Program-made: the position numbers and the translations under genes | NCBI GenBank assembly: GCA_930367205.1 | Contig: OV884012.1 | Coordinates: 32,088,796 to 32,152,795, forward strand | DNA from: Acanthosoma haemorrhoidale | Taxonomy: Eukaryota; Arthropoda; Insecta; Hemiptera; Acanthosomatidae | Direction: 5' to 3' | DNA: 64,000 nt | Shown: one piece after another, positions 27,501-42,500 of the stretch | Layout: each line of letters opens with the position of its first letter | Position numbering within the stretch: the first letter of the stretch is position 1 | Notes under the pieces: model-generated | The model's database searches: none | Seen by the model: only the letters and a program-made list of their open reading frames with translations | What the model was told of the DNA's origin: nothing

Positions 27501-30500
27501 GCTAAGACTGCCCTGGCTCATACTGTTCATGGGCTTTCCCCAAGCATGGTCTCAGTTCTTTAGCTGGACTTGTTTTAAAAAATTACAATAACAACCAATT
27601 ATTTTTGTGATAATCATTTTATTTGATATTTACCCTGACAATTAGAAAATTTTAACACTTCATTTATGTGAATATCTCTGTTTTAATATGGTCTATACTT
27701 CCCAATAATGCCATCTATTGTGATTTAGGTGAATCCTTTTAACAAATTTATTAGACTGACAAAAATTATCTCAACCTCAGATTCAAATCATCGTTTTAAT
27801 TAAAATTTTACATGCTTTAGACAAAATTAGACATTAATACTATCACTATATTTCTTATTATACATTTGAGCAATTGGATATTGTTTATTGACTTTGTAGC
27901 AACTGCTCACACTGGTGTTACAAATCGTAGCAACACTTGCTCTGGACCCCGCTCACCATCGGGCTTTGACAGACCATGGTCTCCCAGACGTTCTTTCACA
28001 GCTTCTGTTGCCTTCAGATGAATGGTACTACACAAATCATTCAACCAAATACGCTCGATATGTCAAGCATCATGTTGCAAGAATACTTGTTTATTTGGGC
28101 TTCCAGCACAGAGTTAACCTTAGGTTTTCTGTCTATGACATCCTACATGGTATGTGTCAAGTATATTTATTTTTTTATATATTATAACAATCTTCTATAT
28201 TTGCATAAATTGTCCTTGCTTATTCATAAGGAGTTTAAGACATTTATAAAAGGTTTATGATGAATAATATTTTGTTTTATAAGTTTATAATATAATGACT
28301 CCGGGATATTGATTCTAGTGCATAATTTTTCTATTTAAATATTTCATCTTAACATAATTGGCTACACAAATTTATATATAATTTAAAATTTAATCATTTA
28401 CAAACAATAATCTAAAATTATGTTATACCGCATTCATTGTTGGTGGACAGACATTTTGACTACCGGCTTATCATTCCCATCCTGGTTTCCCATTCCTTAC
28501 TTATAATTAAATAATCCCCATCTCTTTTCTTTGAAGGTTTAGCAATAACTGGCCATTTTTTTTGGCCCCAAATCTTTCTATCTGGTATTCAACACATCCT
28601 CCCCCCCCCTCAATCTCCTAGCAATCCTTGGTGTTTCCTGGCCTATTACCCCTTTCTCTCTGGATTCATTTCTTAACAATACAAATTCCTTTTCTATCCT
28701 ACTTGTTATTCATTTCAAAATAAAATTCAATTGATCTTAATAACAACATACCAAAGTGTATGTATGTATAAATGTTGTAATATAAATCATAAATTTTATT
28801 CAAGTAACTTTTTGACCAACAACAGTCTTGTAGATACTTCTGTCCTGATTATAGTGTTATGAGAAATAATTAATGATTCAAATGAGGTTTTATATGTGAT
28901 AATTAAATACCTGACTGAATTCATAATTAAGTAAATTACTTAATATTAAATTATACACTATAATTTTAAATTCAATAGTAATGTTTGTTTTTATAATTTA
29001 ACTTTCTGTATTGAACTAAGAAATGTATGTAGACCTCTGCTTCTGGGGTCTTAATCTACTTCCAATGAATAACTGGACATTTAATGAATCATGCCAATTC
29101 TAGTTTACTATTTTGTATTTTTAGATGATGCCCCACCTCCGACACCCCTGCTAGAATCAGTTGAAGACACTTACATTATTAACACCTCAGCACCACCTAG
29201 CTCAGTGTCTTGTATTCATAATAAAACCCTTCTTGGGGTTTCTGTTGAGAGTGCTGTCATCAGTGTTCTTAAAGCCTTAGAGGTAAATAGCATTTTCTTA
29301 CGATTAAGCTATGATTCTTTTTTTTTTATAATGATAATATAACAGTCGGGTATTATAGATTAGTTAATGGGCTTACAAACTATTATTGATGTATTTAACA
29401 TTCCTTTTCAGTCTTCCATTACTTCTGGTGGTGCGACTGAATATTCGACACTTCACTGGGTTCTTAGTGGCCATTCTTATTACAATCATACATACAATTT
29501 AAGTAAGTATAAATAATTTGGTTGAATGAAGTATGTGAGATTTGAAAAAAATGAAATGTAAAAAGTTTGTATGTTTTACCATAAATAACTTATTAGGTCA
29601 GACAAGAAATAAAACTAACATAACCATTTTATTAAATCAATCTTTGTCCTTTATTTCATGTTTGAATTTATACTTTAATTTCTTATATTCAATATCATAA
29701 TTTCACTGAGGCCAATGTGCCACTCAAGGGTCACAAAGACAATTTTTATAAAAAAATTAATACAATCCGTGGAGACCCCAAGTTCCTGGCTCTTTTAAGG
29801 TTTTTTTTTTGTTATTTTGTTATAGTCTTGGACAGACTTTATGTAGTCTCATGAGGGAAAATCTGTACCTTCTTGATAAAGAAGTAAGGTAAGGAGGGTC
29901 AAATGTGGTACCAACGCTAATACCACAATTAGTAGTATTTATATTCATAATAAAGAGAAACCAAGTCTCAGGTTATCTAGCCTTTGGTTCAAATGGTTGC
30001 CGAATTCCTAATCCTTTAATTCTTTTCTTTTACATATTATTCTTAAGTTCTACTTTGGAAAGTGAGTTGGTAGTGTTCGTTATATTATTTAGGTTTAAAT
30101 AACACCATTTATTCAAAACTCTTTAATATCTGTTGTATCCGCAGCAATCTCTTTTGATAGCCCAAGCCTGTCATCCTCAAACGGCACTCAACAATTCTCC
30201 CACTACAACAACCTATAGGTATTGGTATTGGCTGGTTGTGTGCTATTCACATTAATAAATGTTCACCTCTCACTGGTCCACCTACAATTCATTTTATTTG
30301 CTCATACTAGCGTTTTTTGGCTGCTATACTATTCTCAAGTATCTAATCAATTAAATGGTTGATCAGGATAAAAGTTTCAGAAATAAAAAAACGAAAGATT
30401 AAATTATGTATCTTATTCTCACACAACCAGATGTGTTGCCAATTTTGATTCTATCTAATCATTTAATTCAGAAGATACTTAAGAATGGAGGTATAAGTGC

Positions 30501-33500
30501 TTGTATCATCGTAAAATTAGTTGTGGGTGGACCGGAGAGAGGTGTATGTTATTATGTATAGCGGTCCTTCTTGTTATAGTGCATACAGTTGTGTGGTGCC
30601 TGAGGATAGGACGTTGGAGGTTGAAAGTGCTTCCTGTGAGTAATAAAATTATTGAGGTTGGGACAGTTGTCATTTAAATCTAAATAAACTATATATAGTA
30701 TGGAATTTAAATAATTAGTCCCTTAGCTCAATAACAACAATAAGTTGAATTAAAAAGAAAGTATGTTACCTAGTCATTGCCTGGTCATGAAGAGGCTGGA
30801 AAAAAGGATTTCGGTTTATGAAATAAGTGAATATGATTGATTATAATAAGGAAATAGGAATGAAACTCACCAACTTACAACTAAGAAAAATATTATTATA
30901 TTTCCGCACTAGTCTTAGCACTTCACTTGTCTTGCATCACCTTAGTGATCTAGCTAAGATGGACAAATAACCCTAGCACTAACTTGCTGAACCATATAGC
31001 CACCTTCCAAGTACAACATTTTTAAACAATCTGTCATTGAAAATCACTTTTAAAATAAATTGTAAAGTAGCTAAAATATTGAAAAAAAAAAAAACTATTA
31101 ACATGGTTGTTAATAGAATGCAGTTTTGGTAGTATTAAAAAAGCTTTTACTATTGTTGTATCTCAATACTATATTTTTAGATCATCCTTAAATTTCTTTT
31201 TGAATTACCATTTTTAATGTGTTTTAAACCTCTGGTAGAAAAATATGACTATTATCTTAGAACTCTTTAAAGTTAGCAAATCATGGATGATACTTTGGTG
31301 ATTTAATTCTTGTTACATATGTTTGATTATTATATTGAAAGAAATTGTTATATTTTTATTATTATATTTACACTTAGTCATTATAATCGGAAGAGCTCTG
31401 GAATATAATTCAAAGTTTCAGATTGACTCAATCATTTTTATGACTTCTATTGTAGAATACGCAGTATCAAGGAAAATCTGTTTCAGGTCAGAACGATAGG
31501 AAAATTCCATCAGAGGCAGTATCCACACTGTTTGCTCAAGCTTTCATGACATGCTACCCAGCAGTTCTCTCCCCGGTCATTGTACTCCGCCTCCTCCTAC
31601 ATAGGCTGCTTACAACCGCAGCCCACCTGCAAAGGTGGAAGTCTTGCACTTCCAGGTCCTCATTCGCTTCAGCGACCGCGCATGAGGTGCCTCGTAGTCC
31701 ACGCAGTAGAGCTTCCTCGACTGACACAGAGCCTTGCACCCTCAGGACAAGGAGGAAGGTATAATCGCTGTTACTGATTATTTCGTTATATTTCACTTTC
31801 TTCAAATCTAATTAACAGTGCCTTTTCATTGTTATAGTTATTTAATATATTTAATGCATGCATAGTAAGGTGTAGAAACATCTAATGGTGGATTATGTCT
31901 GATAGGTTTTTTATTATGCAGTGGGTATTATTAAAGTACATAATTACATTTTTTTGATCCACAGTTGTGACGAATGAATTGTGATTAATAAATTCATTGT
32001 ATTGTTTAGATATTTTTGTTTACTGATGATATGATTCTGATATTTTTTTTTTTTAATGTACAACAGTAGTTTCCCTTTGATCAAAAAAACATTGTTTGGA
32101 ATACTGCTAAAGTAAGATATTTGTATGAATTAATGTGGTGAAATTTTGTAATTGGAATATAACGAAACTTTAATTTTAATTAATTACCATTTTTTAACCC
32201 GGAAAAGGAAAAAGTTTGTTCATCATGTAAGATTTATTGCTGTTTCTATCAGCCTCTATGTCTGGCTTATATATACTCAATGTTTACTACCAAGCATGCC
32301 TTTTATATTAGTTTTCTGGAGCTAACTTTCTTCAATTTTTCTTCTCATATTAAAATACTAGCTTATAATTTTCTGTTTTTTGTCTGATCATTTGAATAGT
32401 CTACGTACAGGAGACAAAAAAGTATAATTTTCAGCCACCACAAATTTCTGTCTAGCATATTACATGGCACCAACTAAACTGTCATAATTAAAAATGTTTC
32501 TTAACTATTCATTTTTACAGTGTCCCTAAATTTGATAAGTGGAACTGAGGATGAAAACCTTTGGTTTATCAAAAGAGCAATTAACAAAATTAATTAGGAA
32601 ATTTGTGGACACTGAAAGTTTGATTCTTTCTCTTATATCTATTTCAATAGTAGCTAGATGTTGAAGTAATATATTATTTTAAATTTCTTTGTTATCTAGT
32701 ATCAGTATTTTGTGATATATACTTCATGGTAACATACAAACATATTTAAAGCATCTATTAACTATAAAATTAAGTTATAATAAGATTGTTATAACTTGAT
32801 TTGTACTACTATTAATTTTTGTACAGCTTTTTTCCTTGTTAACTGTTATTTTTTAACAGTGTAAATTATTTAGTTAAATTTTGCTGTTACTTTCTGTCTG
32901 TCTATTCTCTGTGTAGTTCTAAGTAGACATTGAAATATTTATTATTACTATAGTCTTCAACGTTTTCTCTTTTTACTGTTGCTTATGCTTAAAATGTTTC
33001 CAAAGGTAATTATATAACAAGGGCAAGTATTGATGTGGTTTTATCTTTTGACTTAAGTCTTGCACTTCGCGCTCTTCATTTGCATCTGGGCCAAGAAGCC
33101 CAAGGAGCAGGGCGTCATCAACGGACACCGACCCTGGTACCCTCGCAAACAGGAGGAAGGTAAAAGTCCGGAACACTCCATCCCTTCAAGGCTGTGTACG
33201 ACACCTACATGTTGTTTGTCTCTTTCTATATTTATATTTTTTTAGAGAATGTGAACATCCCAAGAACTATGTCTCAAAATAAATTCTCAACTACTGTAAT
33301 AAATGTAGGTTCATGAATAGTTCTTATTAGTAGAGATGAGGAAAGGTAAATGCCTATTTTCTCCCCCTGTTTATTTAAGATAATTTGTATGAAACGTATG
33401 AAATGTGAATATTAAACAAAAGAATTCATATTTTCCTCAGAAATTGGAATATGCTTTTAAGAAATTCAATTTTTTTTTCATAACATTGGTCTGGACAAAT

Positions 33501-36500
33501 ATTTACAGAATACAAAATTTAAGGGCTGACATACTAAAACTTATGATACGGTTTTTGAAGAGCATAAACAACATGCATACTTAATAACTTACATGTTAAC
33601 AACTTGGACTTGTAGGCAACTCTTAAGTGCTAGGACTTATTTTTTTCATTTTAAAGCCCCACGCACATGAGGATAATAGTGTCAGCCAGTAGCCAGTTTT
33701 TTGTAGACGTGGTGTGTGCAAGATTGTCAGAGGATGTGTGGGAACAAGTAGGAGGTCGATGAAAAGTACAAGGAAGATGTTCATGCGACTGTAAATGATA
33801 TTGTACATTGTTTAAGTGAAGACCTTCAAGAAAAATAGGGTGTGCTGGGATACTAGCTAGTACTACTGGTCGCCACTACTGTCCATCTTTGCAGGAGGCT
33901 TTAGCATCATTCCTTTGTCTAACTAATTTTTACAGACTTACCCTATTGTTATGATCTACATTATGGTCTACAGTATTTAAGGAATGGAAATCAAATCAAA
34001 CTTATCATGTTGAAGTATCATATAGACCTTTCCTCCATTCTGTGAATAAGGGGAAATTTGGGAAACTTTTCACTTATAAATAAGTAAATTATTTTTAAAC
34101 TAATGGAAAAATGGGCTTTTACTATTTTACCAATTTGACTGTGATTTTTTATACTTAGAGCTTCCTGCAAATATGATATTTGAAACTGATCATCAATCAA
34201 GTTGAGTGCAAGCAGTTAAACCTTAATAGGCAGCTTATTCCTAATTATGATGCATTTTAGACAGTTTTAGAATCCAATTAGATTTTCACTGAACTGGTTT
34301 GTACACTTAATAATTTATTTGCTTTTACAACTCTGAACGAATACTACTCGCTTAATATTGCTGCATAAGCATAAGTCTAGCAGGGATCCTAACTTAACTA
34401 TTTAAGCTTGAAAGTATTAATAAATTGGTTCATTTTATTCAATACATTATGTTATAAATTATTTCATATTCCATAGAGAACTTCAATTTGGTTATTGATA
34501 AGGGTAGACCCACAAATCGTTTTATGACCACATTTTCATTTTAAGTTTGGGTTAGCAAGAATTAAAAAAAACTTTTCCTCAACTAGCTTAACTAAGCTTT
34601 GTGCGCTTATTTCAATTAAGTATCTACAAACTCAATTCCTTTAAAGCTCATGCTTAAGTAGAAAATTATTTAAATCCATGATAATAATGTTAGAGTTCAC
34701 ATTTTAGAATATTAGGGGTAGGTAGATAGCCAAATCTTAGCAAGAAAAAAAAAGCAGCTTTATGGATGTTCGTAAAACTTATTTTATTTATTCTACAAGG
34801 CAAGGGAAGAGAAACCACATAGTCATTCATACATTACTTTTAAAAAGGGCATCAAAACGTATGATTTATTATTTGAAAAATGAACTATGATTGGTCATTA
34901 TTAATTAGGTGTTGGCATTCAGGAAAGACGAATTTCTTTGCTCTTACTCTTTTGTTACTCCGCTCAGGGGAAAACCAACCAACTGTTATTGACTTATGTG
35001 ATTATTCTTCCCTTTCCTAAATATATTTTTACTTTATTACTATGAAAAATAAATAAGTCTGATTAAAATAAAAACATGTTAACAAAAATTTATTTTGAGA
35101 CATAAGTTGATGAGACCCGTCCGTATGTGTTTAGTGTTTGGGAATGTGCTCACTCTGCTCTGCACCGTATTAGTGAAGTTTGTATTGCTTGACTGTTTTT
35201 ACCAATGTGTTGTGATCTGGTATCTGAATGGGATAGACTGACTGTTACGAACAGCCAAACTGTAGCATGCCCAAGTACAATCCTATTTAGACAGGTTCTT
35301 GGGTGCGCCATGCATTCAAAATAAACCAGTTTAATATAATTGTTGTTTTTGTCAATCTTTAATTTGTATGGTATATTTTCTATGTATGCACTAAAATTAT
35401 AATTTACTGCCCTGTACATATTTTGAAATAACTACAAATTATATATTGCCTAAATAATTCTATCATCAACAAAATAATATTTGATAGGGCACTAGGCACA
35501 ATGGAATGACGTAACAATTTATTATACACTTTTGAATAATTATATTCCTGCATCACGCACAATAAGTTGAGTTCTTGCTGTCTACACCGCACATTTAAAT
35601 TAAAAATCCATAAGCTCAGTTTGTGCTTTTATTGAATATTTTGGTTTAAACAGTGAATTACTTGAGAATTGGTTTGTTTGACAGGGAAAATACTAGGTAA
35701 TTTACTTACTGCTTCCACAAATTCATCATTCTGTTCAATAACTGAAAAAAAATTTCACCTATTGATTACAAGAAAATATGGCTTTATCTGAAAAAATTTA
35801 AAGATGACATAGTACAAAAATTTGAGATCATCTCAATGTGCTATAATATATATAGCTAAGTAATGAAGATCTTGAAAGTATCTTGATACTTCTCTTAATG
35901 TGATAACGATCTATTAAGGTTTGGGATACATTTTACTAAGCTATAGAGGATAAGACTCAAATAATTCTCAAAATTCAATTTAGGCATAAACAACCCTTGT
36001 ATCCAATGCCTCAAATGGAGTTTGTACTCTCTGGGGGGATGATTAATGTCAGAGATACTCACAGGTCACAGGGAAAAGAGACTGTGGTCAGACAATCTTG
36101 TGTTTGTGTGGCTGACTCAGCCCTAGTTATCTAGACTGCCTCGAGGTCGTCCCTAATGACCATACACTGGTGAAAAATTTGGTTATTTCTCCTTTGGTGT
36201 TATATTTCCTCCACTGCCTCTTTTTGTCGGAACCTTTAAGCCCTAAATAATCAAATGTTTAGCAGCCACTGATAACTGACCCATTTATTTTGAGATCCAG
36301 TATTGGTAGACAATATGTACTTTTGTATTAGCACTCAGTTCCCATTAGCTATATTCCATCCTTTCCTGTCAATGTCAGTGTAAACTACAAAACCCACATC
36401 ATCCCAAACTGGAGTCTAATGACTGAACTTTTTTTGTTTCCAGTGTTAATAGCATATCCCATATTAATAAGAAAAATATATATAAAAATAATATACAGTT

Positions 36501-39500
36501 CATTTTCGTATGTGATATTTTTTAATCTATATGCATTTGAAGCATATGTCAAGCATGAGTTTGTTTCTTAGTTATGTCTCCCATATCTTTCTAGCAAATT
36601 TATTTGAACTGATTATATATTTTCCTGATTCAAATGTTATTTGAATGATGTTTTGAGGGTTGATATATGTAATAGCATCTTCCTGCAAATTATTCTTAAG
36701 ACTCCACAAAATAAATATAATAATATTACCAACATCGCATTTAATAGGAATTTAAACCACAACCATTTACCTATCTATCTAAATAAAATTACCAGAAATA
36801 AAGTAACAAAAAATTACAAAGATCCTAGAAATTGTCAAATCAATCAAACAATTTAAGTTTTCAAATACTGCTGAAAGTTCAAAATATTATTGTATTTTAA
36901 ATAAAAACTGACTAAAAAATTTTTAAAAATGTAGTATTTCATTTAAATTAGAGCATACGAAAGTAAATCTACAAAAAGTTGATGCAAAGATTTACAACAA
37001 ATATTATACCCCTATTCAGGAAATGAAAATGAAATAGATATATTTCTATGTATGCATAAATCCATCAATAAATAAAGGAACTAGCAATGTTTATGAAATT
37101 ATGTTGCATTCCTACTTCAAACCAAAAGATTACTTTAAAATATTATTCATTGGCTATAGAATTTTAGAATAATGCATAACATTTAATTATAATGTATACT
37201 TGAAGAGAATCCCACAGCCATCAAAATATGTCAAAATAACATTATCTTACTGTGGATTGTTTTCGATTTTAATGATTTATTACTTTAAATCAGTGTGTTT
37301 TCAAACAAGTTAGAGACCTCATTGTTGTTTATTTGTGTCAAAGTATAAATGTGAAATTTTGGTTGTAAGATATAATCAGTATCAAGGACAAAATGGACAT
37401 ATCAACTATAATAATTTGGAATTACTGTGAATTTTGTGTAAGCTGCATCACTCAAATTGGAACTCCTATGCTTTTCCAGAAGTTATTTGCTATAAAAATG
37501 AATCAGGATTTTATTAACTAATAATTTGTTCATGAAAATAATAACATATTTCAATTATTACCAACTTAATGCCTGAAGATAATAAGTATGTTATTCAAGT
37601 ACAACATTTCATGCATATAGGTTAACCTAAAGGTTGATTGTTCTGGAGGAGATGGAAGGCCATCAATACCAAGGGACAGCATTGGTTCTGCATCTGGGCT
37701 TGAACCAGCAATGCATGCGACCATGTTCGCCTTCACACACTTTGCTCACATTCTCCGCACTAGATCAAAAGAAAGCATACACTCAGGAGAAAGTTCGGAA
37801 GGAAGATTAAGCCCTACTGGTACATCTTTATTTACATTATAATGACAATCATATTATAGGCTGCTGATGGATAAACTAATATATATATGCAATGTGAATA
37901 CAAAGAGCGAACTCAATATTGAGCCAAACCAATTTGAATTCCATATCTTGGTGTGTCAAGTATTAATGACTAGATGGATTAAATTTTTTGTTGAACTCTG
38001 CCTTTCTAATTATACCAAATTAGAACTGAAAATATATACTATTTTCTTAGAGTGTTATGACTCCGGATATGAACATTTATTTTATTGGATACCAGCATTT
38101 ATTGAGTTTGCTATTTGTGTCCCCAATGCCTCATATACTCTTGATATACAAAATATATCTTTGTCCTGTAATTAAAACTCCTAATCTCTAGTTTTTGGGG
38201 AAATAATCGTTGAAACTAGGTTCCCAGCCCATCATGTTTTATGCCTCCTAAACAAATCTGAAATTATTAGATTGGATGTGGTTTTTATGGTGAGGTATAA
38301 TTTTAGCTTATTATGTTAATAGTAATCGGTGATATGTAAGGTCCTTACACATAAGATTTAGAATAAACAAGGCATAGATGCTAGAGAAATCCATCTAGGG
38401 AACCAAATCATCAATTAGAACATTCACATTGAAGAGGTAAATGCTTCATGCCTCTAAGTCTAGAGTATTTGATATCTTCTATTTGAAAGCTCAAATTGAC
38501 ATATATCATACAGTCCTGTAAGAGGCATGCCTCCATCCCTCGTGTATTTTACGTTGATGGTAAAAGCTGATCAATACTGAATTAGTTGTATCTCTTAAGG
38601 AATTTTGATTACAGGCTATACTATAATTTTGTTTATTCAATTGTAATTTTGGTTATTATTTTGTTGAATTATTTTTACAGATAATCAGTTTCGTTTTTTC
38701 TACCCTAAGAAGCACCGTTTTTCAAGTATGAGAAGCAATAAACAAAGGTCCAAATCACATACTAATATTACAAAAGTAAGAAATATATATTATTTTTAAC
38801 TTTTCATATTTTGTGTTATCACTACACATTTCTTTTATTTTTTCATTGATAATTAAAGGCTCTATGCTATTTAAAGTACAAGTGTTATTTTATTATTTGG
38901 GTTTACCAGTTTTTGCAGCTTCCTATCACGTTTAGTACATTCACAACTTTCTGAGAAGACCATCATGTGAATACCAAACATATTTTTGGAAAGATAGGTC
39001 TGAGAAGAATGTTTTCAGCAATCAAATTAGGCTAAAGATCAAGGCTATGTGACAATTTTAAACTGCAACAGAAGTCGATTGTGACATAGTTAACGATAAG
39101 AAGATTACTTCTTTGTTGGGTAGATCCCATTGCAAGGATGGAGGGACATACAGTCACACAGAATACCATCTAGCAGCTGTGACATTGGTAGAAAGAAGAG
39201 GGTGAAGCAAAGACCTGTGATGAATGAATGAGACGGCAATTGTCTCCTTGACTTCAAAGGGCAGAAAGTAGTGGAAGAGGCAGATGAATAGGACAATATT
39301 CAGACTTAGAGGATAAGATGATGAATTTTTTCAAAATTAAGTTTATGATTATGACATAAATTATTGGTAAGCTTATTTAATAACATAAAGACAAAACAGA
39401 TTACTTAAAAAGATAAGCTCGATTAAAAACTTCACTGTAGAAAATTGTATACTAAGCTTGAAACAAAGCTCGTTAAAACAAACTATTAGAGTCAGATCAA

Positions 39501-42500
39501 CTACACATTCCTTCCTTGTCCTGTTATTGTCTAGATGCCTAATATTTGCAAAGACAGCAGCTACTTCAGAATTAACTCCACACTGGATTGTAGAATACTT
39601 TAACTTGGCCAATAATGATCTGGTTGATTCGTTTAGAAGTTAGGGCTCTCTTAATAAAATGTCAGGCCAACAAAAAATTTAAAAAAATACCAAAAATATA
39701 CGTCAGTTGCTCTTCATAAAAGTAGGAGAATGAAGTACCAGGCAAATTCTCAAATTTCACATGTTACAGAAATATCCTGAGCTGGTAAAAGTAGATTGGC
39801 ATAGAGGCATAAAGAGAAAGAACCGTCTTCTCCCAATAGACAGCTTTTCATTATTATTATTTTACAGTCTGTGATGCTATTTTCACCATGTGATTGCTAC
39901 ATCGCACTGATATTACTTCGTTTTAGCTCTTGTTGAATTTGTTTAAGATTTTATAACATTAATCTTTTTTCTATTTTGTTCGGAACAGAAATGCTGAATA
40001 TTGTTACAATTTCTATTACTTTTTCAGTTAGAAATAATTATAATGTTTCATATATGTTTCACCCACTTTATCACAACTTTTCACAAGTGCACACCTTTTG
40101 AATTGCCTGCTTGTCATTTTCTATGAACTATTTATTATTTTTCAAGTATAGGATTTTCCAAATCATTTTGATTAATCCTGACATATCTTTTAGACTCCAC
40201 ATCCTAATTTTAGTGAACCAAAAAACACTGTGAACAAAAACTCATACAATATTTATCAACATCATCAATATTTTTTTAATTCGTTCAAACAATAAATATA
40301 AATCTAGTAATAAACATTACACATTAATTTATTATCTACTTACCATTAACCCTTGCTTTCCTCATAACAATTAATAATAACCCAACAAATTATGATACTA
40401 TTATTGTTTCAATCCTGAAGTATTCCTCTTACCTTTCAAATGGAAATAAAATAATCTTGAATTCAAAACTCATTACAAGCTAAATAATCAAGCTTCTTTC
40501 TCTATCCAAACATTTCTGATCATTGGAAATCTTATAGATCTAAATCTGATTATTATATATTAAATATGTAGTGTGTTAATCAGTTCCATTTATTACAGAT
40601 ATACCTCTATTTTCTCAATAATTATATATTTCCATTTATCTACTATTTAATAGGTGCTTCATAATGCTGAAGTTGCCCGTTGGGAAACTCCTGAATCTGA
40701 GATCCTTGCCTTCCAAAAACAGCTTCAGAATCTTCCAGATTTTGATTCTCTTGAGGGTGGAGGAGGTGGAAGTGATGACAATAAGCCAACTCTAAGGCCC
40801 AGATCGCGATCCATGCCTAAGGTCACTTATGAAGGATCCCGCTTCCTTACACTTCCTGAAGTTGGCTGGGCCAGGTTGCCAAGAGGTCGCAGTGCTGGGG
40901 CCCTTGGAGGCCATGAACCTAATACAACACCTCAGGCAATGGTCAGTATAATATTTGGAAAACATATTTTAATATCATCATAATTGATCTAGATAAACTT
41001 TCAATTTAATATTATTTTTGAACTTAATATTCACTAGAGTTATAGACACTGCTTATACTATTTGTGTTGATTGCAAAATAAATTATTAAATTTAATAAAA
41101 TTATTACTTACCATAATGAACAAAAAAAACTTTATATTTAAATTTAAACTTTAAAAGTTAAAAAAATCATTGTATCATAGAGATTAAAATATTAACAGGA
41201 AGCAAATATTAAGTTATTGATAGTTCATCGTACTGAATACAATTTTATTTATATTATTTTATAACCTAAATTCATAAATTAATTGTACTAAATATTAAAT
41301 TAATTAAAGTTTTATATTATAAAATTAATTTGACATACTAACAATTTTTGGAGTTTATACTTCACCATGCATTCTTCAAAAGATATACAAATTCAACTTA
41401 AAAATAATATTATATATTTTCTCAGTAAATATTTGTTACAGGTAAAATATAAAATAATTTTTCGATAAGCAGATAAATTTAAAAATGTACATATACATTG
41501 GCTTCAGTGTGATGCAAAAAATTGTATTCCACAGCATTAAACATTCATATTTAAAATAAAACCATGAAAGTTCCATGATATTCAATTTTTTTTTTTCATT
41601 ATCTTTGATCCGCAAGCAGGTTTTCATCACTTTTAATCTGCATGTTTATTTTAAATGTTATTATTCAATAATGTTAAATTAAATGCTCGCATGTCTTTGA
41701 AACGAACTTTAAAATGGTACTTCAATTTTGCATGTGATCATTTCTTTTTTAATTATTACCTTTTAAGTATCTTATGTTTTAATCAAATATTATGTTAATT
41801 CTTCCCCTAATTGTGATATTTTTAATCAATCATTTTGAATATATATTTAAATGTGTTTTCTTTGGAACCTAACAAACGTTTGAAGTACCACTAAGCCACA
41901 GACAGTATCATTTTTTTTTTTTTTTTTACAGAAATTAAAAAAGTGTATAATTCAACCATTATTCTTCTGTCAACTTATGATACTAAACTGTCAGATTCAG
42001 CTGAGTGGTGGACAAACATAGCTATACTTGTTAAATTAAATTAAAATTTAACCCGCTGCTTAACATCTCATTCAAGTTACATATTTAGTTAGTAGGTGGT
42101 GGCACTGAAGCCAGTGCTAGATAATCACTGTGCGCTTTATTCAGCACTTCTTTTTCCTATTTCTCTACTTCTTTATTGCAGAAGAAACGCTTTTTTTCTC
42201 TCAATACCAAATGAATCGTAATCAAAACCATCCTTATTGTGAAGAAGCTTTAAGACAGTTGAAATAGTGGCAATAAAGCATTGGAGCGCCAAACTCTAAA
42301 ATAAGGAGAAATGTAAGACAGAAAATAACCTTTTTTAAGAGTGAACCACTGATTTGCATGGGAAGAGAATGGGAGAGGAGAGATGATTAAAAAGAATTCT
42401 TAAACATATAAAAAAACAAAAACAAAGGAAAAGGAGTACCCCTTCAAAACAGCGAACAAGAGCAATAAAGTAGGGTATGACAGCTATAGAAGAAGACTAT

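Noticed and set aside
37867..38175. 102-codon open frame just after exon 10
   Set aside because: Begins after the exon 10 donor and has no recognisable content; best explained as chance in AT-rich DNA.
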